Shown piece by piece: positions 1 through 9,312 of a DNA stretch of 64,000 nt (positions are counted from its first letter, which is position 1; each line of letters begins with the position of its first letter). The notes beneath the pieces were generated by a model. The model did no database searches, was not told where the DNA came from, and worked only from the letters and a program-made list of their open reading frames with translations. The position numbers were made by a program, and so were the translations under genes. This stretch comes from an uncultured Micrococcales bacterium. GTDB taxonomy: Bacteria; Actinomycetota; Actinomycetes; Actinomycetales; Microbacteriaceae. Location of the stretch: assembly GCA_903880095.1 (NCBI GenBank), contig CAIRNX010000028.1:62001-126000 (forward strand). The letters run 5' to 3'.

Positions 1-1002
1 CAAACGCCGCGGCACTTTGTGGCTCGAGACCTGATCAAACCGCTGACGTATTTGGCTTATTCGCTGCCGGCAGTGAGCATTGTCACCTTCTACTTTCAAG
101 GTTTTGATGGCGCCTTGTTTGGCGCCGTTTCAACTGTGATGTATCTAGGCTTCATGTGGTTGTTCAAGGCGGTAGTTCTGCCACGCAGGGCGACGCACAG
201 GGTGGTGAGTTACGCGATGTTGACCGGGGCTGCCATACTCGCCCCAGTGGTTGGCCTCTATGTAATTGGTGGGGCATTGCCGATGAACTCCCACCAAAGT
301 GTTCTGGTGCCTTTTATTTGCTGGTTGATCTACATCTTTACGGTGGTGGTTCTTTCACCCATCATTCTTTTGGACACCGAGAGTCGCCGGCTAGAGAAAT
401 TGTTTGAGTCAGAAAACGACGCACTGGCCAAAGAAATTGCGGTATTCGAACAAAAGCTTTGGGTTTTCAAGCGACGCTGGTTGTTCATGCTGCACGGCAC
501 GGTTCAAAGCGCTCTCACGGCTGCCCTGACGCGCCTACAAACCTTTGCCGAGAGCGACCCTTATCAGGTGAACCTCGTGCAAGCCGACCTCGAACGAGCA
601 GAAAAGGCTCTTCAGTCGTTGCCATCAAACGAAATCGACTTCGAGAAGGCGGCTCAAGAACTTGTTGAGTCGTGGGCGGGTGTTTGCGCAATCACTCTCA
701 AGGTCGATATGCGTGCCTCACGCGCACTCGTAACCAACCAGGGCAGCGCGTTCTGTGTGAACGAGATTTTGAAAGAAGCCATCGGTAACGCGGTTCGGCA
801 CGGCTCGGCTACGGCTGTGCTTGTGAATATCACTCGCGAAGAGGACGACTTCATTGACGTTGAAATACAAAACGACGGCAGCGCTCCTTCGAAGCGACGT
901 AAAAAAGGAATCGGGTCGAGAATGCTCGACGACATCACTCTGAATTGGTCACTGGAGCGCTCTGGTCGGCTTACAACGCTCAAGGCACGCCTGCCCCTTT
1001 AG
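1..1002 (+). CDS. Sensor histidine kinase, 5'-truncated by the window edge
   Basis: This is the C-terminal part of a membrane sensor histidine kinase. The reading frame is open to base 1, so the GTG at 19 is probably internal and the true start lies outside. Using GTG-19 numbering, four or so hydrophobic segments fill residues 5-118, followed by a charged helical stretch and a dimerisation-type helix with a candidate phospho-acceptor His159 (LHGTVQ). A GHKL ATPase domain follows with an N-box (EAIGNAVRHG) and a degenerate G-box (GIGSRML). The shape suggests a NarL/LiaS-type (HisKA_3-like) kinase; the His motif lacks the usual acidic residue after H, so activity is unproven. A partner response regulator would be expected just upstream but is not in view. 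Confidence 0.75.
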   Translation, partial: QTPRHFVARDLIKPLTYLAYSLPAVSIVTFYFQGFDGALFGAVSTVMYLGFMWLFKAVVLPRRATHRVVSYAMLTGAAILAPVVGLYVIGGALPMNSHQSVLVPFICWLIYIFTVVVLSPIILLDTESRRLEKLFESENDALAKEIAVFEQKLWVFKRRWLFMLHGTVQSALTAALTRLQTFAESDPYQVNLVQADLERAEKALQSLPSNEIDFEKAAQELVESWAGVCAITLKVDMRASRALVTNQGSAFCVNEILKEAIGNAVRHGSATAVLVNITREEDDFIDVEIQNDGSAPSKRRKKGIGSRMLDDITLNWSLERSGRLTTLKARLPL

Positions 1003-1028
1003 CGCTGGCTCGTGCGAGAATTGAAAGC

Positions 1029-1541
1029 ATGAGTACTACTACTGCGATTGCAACCCTTCACACCAACCACGGCGATGTCCGAATCAACCTCTTCGGCAAG
1101 CACGCCCCTGTTACGGTCAAGAACTTTATTGAGCTTGCCGATGGCACAAAGACTGGCAAGCCGTTTTACGACGGCGTCATCTTTCACCGCATCATCGACG
1201 GCTTCATGATTCAGGGCGGCGACCCAACCGGCACCGGCCGCGGCGGACCCGGCTACGACTTCAACGACGAGCCGCACGACGAGCTGCACTACGACGCTCC
1301 TTACAAACTAGCCATGGCTAACGCTGGTAAGAAGTTTGATGGCTCGGGCACCAACGGCTCGCAGTTCTTTATCACCGTTGTTCCGACAGAGTTTCTCTGG
1401 GGCAAGCACACGATCTTTGGTGAGGTTGCCGACGATGAGTCGAAGAAGATTATCGACACAATCGCAAAGGTTAAGACCGATCACAACGACAAGCCACACG
1501 AAGACGTCGTTATGAACTCGGTAACCATCGAAACTGTCTAA
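1029..1541 (+). CDS. ppiA: Peptidyl-prolyl cis-trans isomerase, cyclophilin type
   Basis: Cytoplasmic cyclophilin of 170 residues that catalyses cis-trans isomerisation of X-Pro bonds. Conserved pieces are visible in order: FHRIIDGFMIQGGDP (catalytic Arg in FHR), a GSQFFI block, and a LWGKHTIFGEV block. I chose ATG 1029 (MSTTTAIATLH) because the sequence in front of it has no cyclophilin character and the length then fits single-domain actinobacterial PpiA. It sits beside the rhomboid protease and crgA, as in many actinobacterial origin-side regions, and its stop codon overlaps the next start by one base (TAATG), suggesting translational coupling. Confidence 0.93.
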   Translation: MSTTTAIATLHTNHGDVRINLFGKHAPVTVKNFIELADGTKTGKPFYDGVIFHRIIDGFMIQGGDPTGTGRGGPGYDFNDEPHDELHYDAPYKLAMANAGKKFDGSGTNGSQFFITVVPTEFLWGKHTIFGEVADDESKKIIDTIAKVKTDHNDKPHEDVVMNSVTIETV

Positions 1542-2329
1542 TGGTTTGCTATCGGCACCCCGACCGTGAAACCGGCGTTAGCTGTCAGCGCTGTGGGCGA
1601 TACATTTGCCCGCAGTGCCAGATTCCTAACGCCGTAGGTTACCTCTGCCCGGAGGACGGCCGGGTGCCGGTGGTCACCCGCATCAAAAACGATTCTCGAG
1701 CAACGATCACAATCTCGCTGATTTTGATTAACGTTCTCATCTACATTGGCCAACTGACCAGCGCCGGAAGTGTGACAAACGCACTGGTTTACAGCCCACT
1801 TCTAACCAAGGCTGAGCCTTGGCGAATGCTCACTTCGGGATTTTTGCACAGCGAGAGTTCGTTCATGCATATCGCGTTGAACATGTATTCGCTCTATATT
1901 TTGGGCTCTGTTCTTGAACCTTTGCTTGGCAAGTTGCGATTCTTAGCTTTGTACCTGCTGGCCATATTCGGGGGGTCGGTCGCGGTTTTACTTCTCGATA
2001 ACCCGATAAGCATGGTGCTCGGAGCTTCAGGCGGAATCTTTGGCCTAATGGGCGCCTATTTCATAATTCTTCGCAGTCTCGGGCAAAGTGGTGGGCAGGT
2101 TACCGCCATCATCGGCTTCAACCTTCTTATTGGCTTCTTGCCCGGCTTGAACATCGCTTGGCAGGCGCACGTTGGCGGTCTAATTGTCGGCGGTTTGGTT
2201 GCATTCGTTTATGCGAAAACTCGATCTGCCAACGACAAAGTTAAGCAGCAACTTTACGTTGGGGCGATACTGACGGCTTTGCTTGCGTTAACTATTTATG
2301 GAGCTTCGCTCTTGCCGGTGATCGGCTAA
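1541..2329 (+). CDS. Rhomboid family intramembrane serine protease with N-terminal zinc finger
   Basis: Integral membrane protease of 262 residues that cleaves substrates inside the bilayer. The first 40 residues hold paired cysteines (CQRCG at 15-19, CPQC at 23-26, C36) of a small zinc-ribbon-like domain, common in actinobacterial rhomboids. The rhomboid fold follows with HIALN (His110, Asn114), the catalytic serine in GASGG (Ser163) and the partner His210 in QAHVGG. Around six to seven hydrophobic segments are apparent. It is the second gene of a pair with ppiA (TAATG junction) and ends four bases before the stop of convergent crgA. Substrates cannot be read from the sequence. Confidence 0.92.
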   Translation: MVCYRHPDRETGVSCQRCGRYICPQCQIPNAVGYLCPEDGRVPVVTRIKNDSRATITISLILINVLIYIGQLTSAGSVTNALVYSPLLTKAEPWRMLTSGFLHSESSFMHIALNMYSLYILGSVLEPLLGKLRFLALYLLAIFGGSVAVLLLDNPISMVLGASGGIFGLMGAYFIILRSLGQSGGQVTAIIGFNLLIGFLPGLNIAWQAHVGGLIVGGLVAFVYAKTRSANDKVKQQLYVGAILTALLALTIYGASLLPVIG

Positions 2330-2333
2330 AGAA

Positions 2334-2621
2334 CTACTTCCAGCGCGTGGTCATGGCAAAGCCAACCATGACCAAGCCGAAGCCAATCAAGATGTTGGCG
2401 TCTTTTAGGTTGAAGCTTGGGAAAGCCGAACCAAGAGGCAGTAGTCCCTGGGTCACGTAGTAGGCGACCATCCAGAATAGACCAAGCAGAAAGAAGCCGA
2501 ACATGATCGGCTTAAACCAAACAGGGTTTGGCAGGTCTTCTCTATTGGCCTTGGTGGCCTTTTCGAGAGAAACCTTTGCAGGCTTGGCTGGCTTCAACTT
2601 GCGGTCAGTTTTTTCAGACAT
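2334..2621 (-). CDS. crgA: Cell division protein CrgA
   Basis: Small two-helix membrane protein of 95 residues. CrgA in actinobacteria binds FtsZ, FtsI and other divisome parts and helps place PBPs at the septum. Residues 1-30 are basic and charged; a signature NPxWFKPIM stretch leads into the first transmembrane helix (about 35-58), a short loop (PLGSAFPSFNLKDAN) and a second helix ending in a TTRWK tail, which is typical of the family. It lies divergent from trpG (35 bases between starts) and convergent with the rhomboid gene, the usual actinobacterial arrangement close to pknB. Confidence 0.93.
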   Translation of the reverse strand: MSEKTDRKLKPAKPAKVSLEKATKANREDLPNPVWFKPIMFGFFLLGLFWMVAYYVTQGLLPLGSAFPSFNLKDANILIGFGLVMVGFAMTTRWK

Positions 2622-2656
2622 GCGGCAATTCTAAACCAAGTTAGGCTTAACTCCTC

Positions 2657-3292
2657 ATGACTAAGGTTCTTGTACTCGACAACTACGACTCGTTCGTCTA
2701 CACCCTAAACGGTTACCTGCAGCAGCTGGGCGCCGAAACCGAGGTGTTGCGAAACGATGTCGTTAGCGAAGCTGAGCTTGGCGAGTTGATTTCGCGGTTC
2801 GACGCCGTTTTGATTTCACCAGGTCCGGGCACCCCAGCTGACGCTGGTCTCTCTATTGCGACGGTCAAGTACGCGGTAGCCAACGATGTTCCGGTTTTTG
2901 GCGTTTGCCTTGGCCACCAGGCTATCGCGGAGGCTCTTGGCGCAATAGTCTCGCAGGCAGAAGAACTTATGCATGGCAAGACTTCGCTGGTTGAGCATGA
3001 CTCGAGCCTGATATACAAGGACGTGCCCCAACCTTTCACTGCGACGCGCTACCACTCGCTCGCGGTAGTCGATTCGACGGTGCCAGAGGAGCTAGTCGTT
3101 ACAAGCCGAACCGCTGGTGGGGTAATCATGGGTTTGCAGCATGTATCAAAGAAGATTTATGGGGTGCAGTTTCACCCTGAAAGCGTGCTTACTCAAGGTG
3201 GCTACCAAATGCTTGGTAACTGGCTCGAGTCGATCGGGCTAAAAGGCTCTGCGGAGCGGGCAAAGAGCCTAAGCCCGCTGGTAAATCTTTAG
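2657..3292 (+). CDS. trpG: Glutamine amidotransferase, anthranilate/aminodeoxychorismate synthase component II
   Basis: Class I glutamine amidotransferase of 211 residues that releases ammonia from glutamine for anthranilate or 4-amino-4-deoxychorismate synthesis, working with a TrpE/PabB partner encoded elsewhere. The nucleophile Cys84 is in GVCLGHQ, the catalytic His173/Glu175 in FHPES, and the oxyanion loop is SPGPGTP near residue 54. The same gene stands between crgA and pknB in many actinobacteria and may serve both tryptophan and folate synthesis; which one cannot be settled here. Its stop codon (3290-3292) touches the stop of convergent pknB with no base between them. Confidence 0.92.
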   Translation: MTKVLVLDNYDSFVYTLNGYLQQLGAETEVLRNDVVSEAELGELISRFDAVLISPGPGTPADAGLSIATVKYAVANDVPVFGVCLGHQAIAEALGAIVSQAEELMHGKTSLVEHDSSLIYKDVPQPFTATRYHSLAVVDSTVPEELVVTSRTAGGVIMGLQHVSKKIYGVQFHPESVLTQGGYQMLGNWLESIGLKGSAERAKSLSPLVNL

Positions 3293-5164
3293 TTACTGCG
3301 TGCAGTCAACGTAGATCGTGATTGGCGAACCTGCGTCAACCAAGCCAGCCGGAATCGACTGCTGACGAACGATCACGCCGAGTGGGGCTGCTCCGTTGGT
3401 GCAAGGCTGAACCGACGAAACATCAACCAAAAGACCAACATCAGGGCCGCTCAAAATGCGCTTGGCATCACTGAGGTTCTTGTTGGTGACATCTGGAACC
3501 ATTACCTGACCGTTTGAGATCAGCAGGTTTACAACCGCGCCCTGGGCAACCTGCAAACCAGAGGCCGGATCGGTTGAGATCACTTGGCCCTTGATCACTG
3601 TTGGGCTGGTTCCTTCGGTGATGGTTCCTAGCGCCAGGTGAGCGTTTTCGAGCGCGAGCTGAGCTTCGGCCTCGGTCATGCCTGCCAAATTAGGCACTGT
3701 AGTCTGCGTCTTGCCAGATGAAACATAGAGAACAATCATGGTGCCGTCGGCAACCTTTGTTCCCGAAGGCGGGTCGGTGCGAATCACAGAATCTGGGTCG
3801 ACTGTTTCGCTCACCTCAAACTGCTCCGAAACCACAAGATTCTGGGTCGCAAGTTTCGCTTTGGCGTCGGCAAAGGTCATCCCAGTCACGTCGAAGACAG
3901 CGTTGCCGCCTTCGGTTGGGTGAAAGTTCGTTAGGCCGCCGCCCCCAAAGGCCAGTAGCCAAACAACAAGACCGACTAAGACAACCGTGACTCCAGAACC
4001 GATTCCCCAAAGGAGGCCGGGTGAAGGCTTCTGGCTTGACGACTTGGTCTTGGTCTTGACGGGTTTGTATTCTTCGCCATCTTCGATGTTTTCGAATTCG
4101 ACACCCAGAGTCGCAAACGGGTTGGTGTCGGTGCTCGGGGTGAATGCCTCGGTCGGCGCCGCTACGGTTTCTTCGACAACCTGTTCACTGAAAAACTCTT
4201 CAGAAAGCAGGTCTTCGAAGGTAGGCAGAGCTTCTTCTTCACGGGCTGGTGCCTGCTCCTCAACCTGCGCTAACTCTTCAACCGCAACCACCGGTGCAGC
4301 CACGGTGTTTGGCGCGAGGCTCGCCACGAGCAGGTGCTCACGGAACTCTTCGGCACTTTGAAAGCGCTCGTTGCGGTCTTTAGCCAGGGCGTGAAGCACC
4401 ACCTGATCGAGCGCAGGCGAAAGCTCGGGGTTGTAAACCGATGGTGGAGTGACCGCCTCGCTTACGTGCTGGTAGGCGACAGAAACGGCGGTCTCACCTG
4501 TGAATGGTGGCCTGCCGGCAAGCATTTCGTAAAGCACAACACCGGTTGAATATAGGTCGGTGCGGGCGTCAACCGATTCGCCGCGCGCTTGCTCTGGTGA
4601 GAAGTACTGCGCCGTGCCAACAATGCCGCTGGTGTGTGCCTGGGTCGCAGAACCGTCGCTCATCGTGCGGGCGATGCCGAAGTCCATGACTTTCACCACA
4701 CCGGTGTCGGTGATCATGATGTTTGCCGACTTGATGTCGCGGTGAATTATGCCTGCCTTGTGCGAGAACTCGAGTGCGGTCAGGATTCCTTCGGCGTAAC
4801 CTATAGCCTCTGGTGTACTGATTTTGCGCTCGTGCATTAGATCGCGAAGCAGAGTGCCGCGAACGTATTCCATGACGATGTATGGGGTGCGACGCTCGGT
4901 GCCGTTTTCGTCGATGCTCGACTCTTCACCCGTGTCGTAAACGCGAACTATGGTTGGGTGAGCCATGCGAGCCGAAGCTTGAGCTTCTTCGCGAAAGCGG
5001 GATTCGAAGCTGGGGTCTGCCGCTAGGTCGGCCTTTAGTAGCTTGATTGCTACCTTGCGACCGAGAATGGTGTCGGTGCCCTCGTAGACGTCGGCCATAC
5101 CGCCGCGACCAATGAGGCTACCTAGGGTGTAGCGGCCGGCGATTACGCGCTGGTTTTCAGACAA
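3293..5164 (-). CDS. pknB: Serine/threonine protein kinase PknB with three PASTA domains
   Basis: Transmembrane Ser/Thr kinase of 623 residues that senses peptidoglycan fragments and phosphorylates division and wall-synthesis proteins. The N-terminal kinase domain has a GRGGMADVYEG loop, Lys41, the catalytic HRDIKSAN (Asp143) and DFG (Asp161). An acidic Ala/Glu-rich linker covers about 290-375, one transmembrane helix about 384-407, and three extracellular PASTA domains about 423-487, 488-553 and 554-623, the last containing two cysteines that could form a disulphide. PknB of Mycobacterium has four PASTA units, so this is one shorter. It is the last gene of the wall operon, 40 bases after pknA, and abuts convergent trpG. 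Confidence 0.95.
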   Translation of the reverse strand: MSENQRVIAGRYTLGSLIGRGGMADVYEGTDTILGRKVAIKLLKADLAADPSFESRFREEAQASARMAHPTIVRVYDTGEESSIDENGTERRTPYIVMEYVRGTLLRDLMHERKISTPEAIGYAEGILTALEFSHKAGIIHRDIKSANIMITDTGVVKVMDFGIARTMSDGSATQAHTSGIVGTAQYFSPEQARGESVDARTDLYSTGVVLYEMLAGRPPFTGETAVSVAYQHVSEAVTPPSVYNPELSPALDQVVLHALAKDRNERFQSAEEFREHLLVASLAPNTVAAPVVAVEELAQVEEQAPAREEEALPTFEDLLSEEFFSEQVVEETVAAPTEAFTPSTDTNPFATLGVEFENIEDGEEYKPVKTKTKSSSQKPSPGLLWGIGSGVTVVLVGLVVWLLAFGGGGLTNFHPTEGGNAVFDVTGMTFADAKAKLATQNLVVSEQFEVSETVDPDSVIRTDPPSGTKVADGTMIVLYVSSGKTQTTVPNLAGMTEAEAQLALENAHLALGTITEGTSPTVIKGQVISTDPASGLQVAQGAVVNLLISNGQVMVPDVTNKNLSDAKRILSGPDVGLLVDVSSVQPCTNGAAPLGVIVRQQSIPAGLVDAGSPITIYVDCTQ

Positions 5165-5204
5165 AACTTTGCTCCATCTCTTGTTTCAAGTGTAAAACCC
5201 GCGC

Positions 5205-6524
5205 CTAGCCAACCGGGTCGACCGGCGGTGCGGTTTCGGTGTAGTAGGTGAGGTTGATTATGCTGCCTTCTGGCATGGTGCCAAGCGGCATGGCTGCGTA
5301 AATTGTGTTGATTTTTGGGTCGCCTGTTTGAAGAGCCGTGCCTGCGACAAGGTTCACAACCAAGCCCTTGGCCTCGAGGGTAACCTGCACCTCGTCTTTG
5401 TTTAGGCCTAGAACTTCGCTCGAAAGAACGACAACATCGCTCGGTGTGGTTGGCGAATCGCTCGGCGTGGGTGACGTGCTTGGCTTTGCGCTAGAGCTAT
5501 GGCTCGGGCTCGGAGATGGCGCTGGGTTCTGCTTTGTGACCATTGCGAAAATCAACACGGACGCAGTCACGATTAGAGCGACGATCAAAGCGATCCAAGG
5601 CCAGACAAGTGCGGGCTTTTCTGGCTCGTCGATATCTATGGCTGTTGTTTCGGTTTGCTCTTCTGGCAACACCTGTATAACGCGCGTGTTGGCTCTGCCC
5701 TTTGCCGGTTTGCCAAGCAGCTCCTCTGCTCTTTGAGCGAGCTCTAGGGCACTGGCGACGCGCTCAGACGGTCGCTTCTGCAAGCAATCAAAAATAAGCG
5801 TGCGAATCGATTCATCGATCGATTCATCGAGTGGCGGCGGCGGTTCGTTGATTTGCGCGAGTGCGATTGCCATCTGAGTTTCGCCGCTGAACGGGCGCTT
5901 GCCACTGATTGCTTCGTAGGCAACGACACCGAGCGAATAAACGTCTGTCGAAGGGGTTGCCGGCTTGCCGGTTGCCTGCTCTGGTGCGAGGTATTGAACA
6001 GTGCCCATGACCTGACCGGTTGCCGTCAGCGAAACCTGGTCGGCGACGCGGGCGATGCCAAAGTCGGTGATTTTGACCTCGCCAGTCGGGGTGATCAGGA
6101 GGTTGCCCGGCTTGATGTCGCGGTGAACCAGGCCAGCAATGTGGGCCTCGTGAAGCGCGCGAGCGGTTTGAGCCACAATATCGAGGACGCGGTTTGGCGC
6201 GAGCGACTTCTCTTTTTCGAGAATCGTGGCAAGCGACTCACCTGGCACTAGCTCCATAACCAGGTAGGCATTGCCGGAGTCTTCGCCGTAGTCATAAACA
6301 TCTGCGATGCCTTCGTGATTCACTTTGGCCGCGTGGCGCGCCTCAGTTCTGAACCGCTCGAGAAACCCAGGGTCGCCCATGTATTCGGGCTTCAAAATCT
6401 TGATTGCGACGCTACGCAAAATCACGTCGTCCTTGGCTTCCCAAACCTCACCCATGCCGCCGATTGCGATGCGCTTCACTAGGCGGTAGCGACCGCCATA
6501 AACCATGTCTACTTCTGGCTTCAT
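5205..6524 (-). CDS. pknA: Serine/threonine protein kinase PknA
   Basis: Second membrane Ser/Thr kinase, 439 residues, acting with PknB on growth and septation targets. The kinase core shows GGMGEVWEA, Lys42, HRDIKPGN (Asp136) and DFG (Asp154). A single transmembrane helix lies at about 305-329, followed by a Ser/Pro/Thr-rich spacer (about 335-362) and a single degenerate PASTA-like module (about 364-427, [16 protein letters not shown] then a P-x-G loop). Mycobacterial PknA has no PASTA domain, so this extra module is notable though seen in other Microbacteriaceae-type kinases. The ATG overlaps the pbpA stop by four bases. Met7 is an alternative start. Confidence 0.93.
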   Translation of the reverse strand: MKPEVDMVYGGRYRLVKRIAIGGMGEVWEAKDDVILRSVAIKILKPEYMGDPGFLERFRTEARHAAKVNHEGIADVYDYGEDSGNAYLVMELVPGESLATILEKEKSLAPNRVLDIVAQTARALHEAHIAGLVHRDIKPGNLLITPTGEVKITDFGIARVADQVSLTATGQVMGTVQYLAPEQATGKPATPSTDVYSLGVVAYEAISGKRPFSGETQMAIALAQINEPPPPLDESIDESIRTLIFDCLQKRPSERVASALELAQRAEELLGKPAKGRANTRVIQVLPEEQTETTAIDIDEPEKPALVWPWIALIVALIVTASVLIFAMVTKQNPAPSPSPSHSSSAKPSTSPTPSDSPTTPSDVVVLSSEVLGLNKDEVQVTLEAKGLVVNLVAGTALQTGDPKINTIYAAMPLGTMPEGSIINLTYYTETAPPVDPVG

Positions 6525-7972
6525 CGGTTCAACACCGCCTCCATGACCTTTCGGGCGATTGGAGCTGCGAGCGTGTTGCCTCGACCGCTCTGGCCCATGC
6601 CGCCGCCGTCGGCCACTACAACGGCAACGGCGACCTTAGGGTTTTTTGCTGGCGCGAAACCGGTGAACCAGAGCGTGTAAGGCGCGTTCTTGCCGTTTTG
6701 GGCTGTGCCGGTCTTGCCTGCAACATCGACGCCCTTGATCTTGCCGTTGCTGCTGACACCGCTGTTCACGGCGGCGACCATCATCTCGGTGAGCTTGGCT
6801 GCGGTTGACTGGCTGATCGGGTTTGAGAACACCGATGGTGTTGTCTTGGCGAGCTGTGCGAGGTTTGACGAAAGCACCTGGCGAATAAGGTTTGGCTGCA
6901 TCAAGGTGCCACCGTTAGCGATTGCTGCCGAAACCATCGCAATCTGTAGAGGCGTCACGCGCACGTCGTATTGACCAAAAGCGGTGAGTGCCGTCTGGGC
7001 GGCGTCTAGGTTGGTTGGGTAAATGCTCGGGGTTGCGACCAGGGGCAACTTGATCGACTTCCCAAAGCCAAACTTGGCAGCCATGTCGCCGATCTTGCTT
7101 TGGCCGAGCTTGATGCCAACCTGAGCGAAAGGAATGTTGCAAGACAGCTTTAGCGCATCGGCAAGGCTCACTGTGTAACCGCCGCCGCACTTGCCTTCGC
7201 CAGAGTTCTGAATCTCGGTGGTTGTGCCAGGCAAAGTGAACCTGCTCGGGTTGGGAATCTTTGTTTCTGGCTTGAAGTCGCCATTCTCGATTGCGGCAGC
7301 CGAAACTACGAGCTTGAACACCGAGCCTGGCGCATAGAGGCTGCCGCTGATCGCCTTATCGATCAGAGGGTCGCCCTTGGCATCGAGCAGTTTCTGATAG
7401 TTGGAGCCAGAAAGTTTGCCGTCGTGAACTGCCAACTTGTTGGCGTCGAAGCCAGGGGTCGAAACCATAGCCAAAATGTTGCCCGTGCTTGGATCGATTG
7501 CAACCACAGCGCCGGTTAACCCGCCGAGGGCGTCGTAGGCAACCTTCTGAACCTTCGGGTCAATGGTCAATTCGACCGAGCCGCCGGTCACCGGGTTTCC
7601 TGAGAACAACGCGTTGATTTGCTCGAAGAACTGTGACGAGTTTTTGCCTGTCAGGTAATCGTTGCTGGCGCTCTCGATGCCGGTGGCACCCTGGTAGAGG
7701 CTGTAGAAACCGGTGACTGCTGAATACTGCTTGCCCGAGTATTTGCGCTGGTAAGAGTAGCCGTCTTTGCTTGGCAGCGACTGAGCCACCGGCTGGCCGT
7801 TGACCAAGATCGCCCCACGCTTGATCTTGTAGGTGTCATAAACCGGGCGCACGTTTCGCGGGTCGTTGTTTAGCGTGTCTGCGCTCATCACCTGAATCAC
7901 GGTTGCCGAAACTAGCAGTGAAAGGAACATGGTGAAAATGGTGGCGCTCACGCGTCCGAGTTGTTTTCTCAA
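6521..7972 (-). CDS. pbpA: Penicillin-binding protein PbpA (class B transpeptidase)
   Basis: Membrane-anchored D,D-transpeptidase of 483 residues that cross-links peptidoglycan outside the membrane. An N-terminal uncleaved anchor spans about residues 8-30. The transpeptidase domain carries all three active-site motifs: SxxK in GSVFK (about residue 218), SxN in LSCN, and KTGTAQ. It is partnered with the SEDS glycosyltransferase encoded immediately upstream, with a 4-base overlap (7969-7972), and with pknA downstream, also a 4-base overlap; the operon therefore makes a polymerase, its transpeptidase and their regulators together. Confidence 0.94.
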   Translation of the reverse strand: MRKQLGRVSATIFTMFLSLLVSATVIQVMSADTLNNDPRNVRPVYDTYKIKRGAILVNGQPVAQSLPSKDGYSYQRKYSGKQYSAVTGFYSLYQGATGIESASNDYLTGKNSSQFFEQINALFSGNPVTGGSVELTIDPKVQKVAYDALGGLTGAVVAIDPSTGNILAMVSTPGFDANKLAVHDGKLSGSNYQKLLDAKGDPLIDKAISGSLYAPGSVFKLVVSAAAIENGDFKPETKIPNPSRFTLPGTTTEIQNSGEGKCGGGYTVSLADALKLSCNIPFAQVGIKLGQSKIGDMAAKFGFGKSIKLPLVATPSIYPTNLDAAQTALTAFGQYDVRVTPLQIAMVSAAIANGGTLMQPNLIRQVLSSNLAQLAKTTPSVFSNPISQSTAAKLTEMMVAAVNSGVSSNGKIKGVDVAGKTGTAQNGKNAPYTLWFTGFAPAKNPKVAVAVVVADGGGMGQSGRGNTLAAPIARKVMEAVLNR

Positions 7973-9312
7973 CCCGCCTCCGCTCTCACCGAGTCAGAGA
8001 TTCGAAGCAGCAAACCGATGATGATCCAGTTGGCTAGCAGGCTCGAACCACCTGCCGCGAGCAGCGGTGTGGTTAGGCCGGTTAGCGGAACAACTCGGGT
8101 CACGCCGCCGATAACGATGAAGCACTGGAGCGCTATAACGAAAGACAGGCCAACCGCGAGCAGGCGACTGAAGTCGTCGGTGTGGTTCACGGCAATGCGA
8201 ATGCCGCGGGCAACAAACAAGATGTAGACAGCGAACACGGCAAACAAGCCGATGAGGCCGAGCTCTTCGCCGATTGAGGTGACGATGAAGTCGCTTTCGG
8301 CAAGTGGCACGAGCTGTGGGATTCCGCCACCCAAACCTGTTCCGGTTAGGCCGCCGTGAGCTAGCCCAAACAAACCTTGGACGAGCTGGTAAGAACCACC
8401 AATCGCGTCGTAGTGAGCGTTATCGAACGGGTTCAGCCAAGAGTCGATGCGACCCTGAACATAACCACCGAGCTGAGCAACCAAAAGGCCGCTCACCACA
8501 AACATGCCCAAACCGACTGCAACATAGATGGCACGACCGGTAGCCGTGTAGATCATGACCAAGAACAAGCCGAAGAACAACAGCGAGGTACCTAGGTCTT
8601 TTTCGAGAACCAGAACGATGATGCTTGCAAGCCAGAAGACCAAGATCGGGCCAAGTTCGCGGGCTCTAGGCAACTGAACGCCGATGATTTTGCGCCCGGT
8701 CACCGAGAGTGAGTCTTTGCGCTGCACTAGGTAACCCGCGAAGAACACCGTTAGTGCAATCTTGGCAAGCTCGCCAGGCTGAAACGTGAAGTTGCCGATG
8801 CCGATCCAGAGCGAAGCACCGTTGATGCGGCGGCCAATAAAAGGCACTACTGGCAGAATCAATAGCCCTAGACCGATTGCGCCAGAAACATAGACGTATT
8901 TGCGCAAGAACAAGTGGTTTGGCACGTAGAGCACAACAGCTGCCGCGGCGGCGATTGCAACTACAGTCCAAATCACCTGCTTGTACGCGAAAAGGTCGGT
9001 GGCCCCATCGGCGATTTTGGCAAGGTCTAGGCGATAAATCATCGCGACGCCTAAGCCGTTGAGCAAAACGGCCAGAGGCAGTATAAGTGAGTCGGCATTT
9101 TTCGCCTTGAAGCGCAGTATCAGGTGAAACACAAAAGCCGCGACCGCTATCGGCGCCCAATAGGTCATGAAGTCGCCGTTGATGACCTCGAGCACGCTGA
9201 GCTGTATTTGCGCGATCTCGAACGCGTTAACGCCAAGTGCGAAAAGCAGGAGTAGTGCCTCAATGTTTCGGTTGCGCGGAATCACCCGAGCGATGCCAAG
9301 CGACCTAGCCAT
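7969..9312 (-). CDS. rodA: SEDS-family peptidoglycan glycosyltransferase (RodA/FtsW)
   Basis: Polytopic membrane protein of 447 residues with about ten to twelve hydrophobic helices. SEDS proteins polymerise lipid II glycan strands and work as pairs with class B PBPs. Visible signatures are a WxGIGNFTFQPGELAKIALTVF-type segment around the family's PxELxK motif, KDLGTSLLFFG with the catalytic-type Asp, and GLTGTGLGGG plus SDFIVTSIGEELGLIG near the C-terminal third. The position between pstP and pbpA is that of rodA in Mycobacterium and Corynebacterium. It overlaps pstP by eight bases. Confidence 0.93.
   Translation of the reverse strand: MARSLGIARVIPRNRNIEALLLLFALGVNAFEIAQIQLSVLEVINGDFMTYWAPIAVAAFVFHLILRFKAKNADSLILPLAVLLNGLGVAMIYRLDLAKIADGATDLFAYKQVIWTVVAIAAAAAVVLYVPNHLFLRKYVYVSGAIGLGLLILPVVPFIGRRINGASLWIGIGNFTFQPGELAKIALTVFFAGYLVQRKDSLSVTGRKIIGVQLPRARELGPILVFWLASIIVLVLEKDLGTSLLFFGLFLVMIYTATGRAIYVAVGLGMFVVSGLLVAQLGGYVQGRIDSWLNPFDNAHYDAIGGSYQLVQGLFGLAHGGLTGTGLGGGIPQLVPLAESDFIVTSIGEELGLIGLFAVFAVYILFVARGIRIAVNHTDDFSRLLAVGLSFVIALQCFIVIGGVTRVVPLTGLTTPLLAAGGSSLLANWIIIGLLLRISDSVRAEAG

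Noticed and set aside
19-1002. GTG 19 as the true start of the sensor kinase
   Set aside because: The frame is open to the window edge with no stop and no ribosome site; the start is most likely outside.
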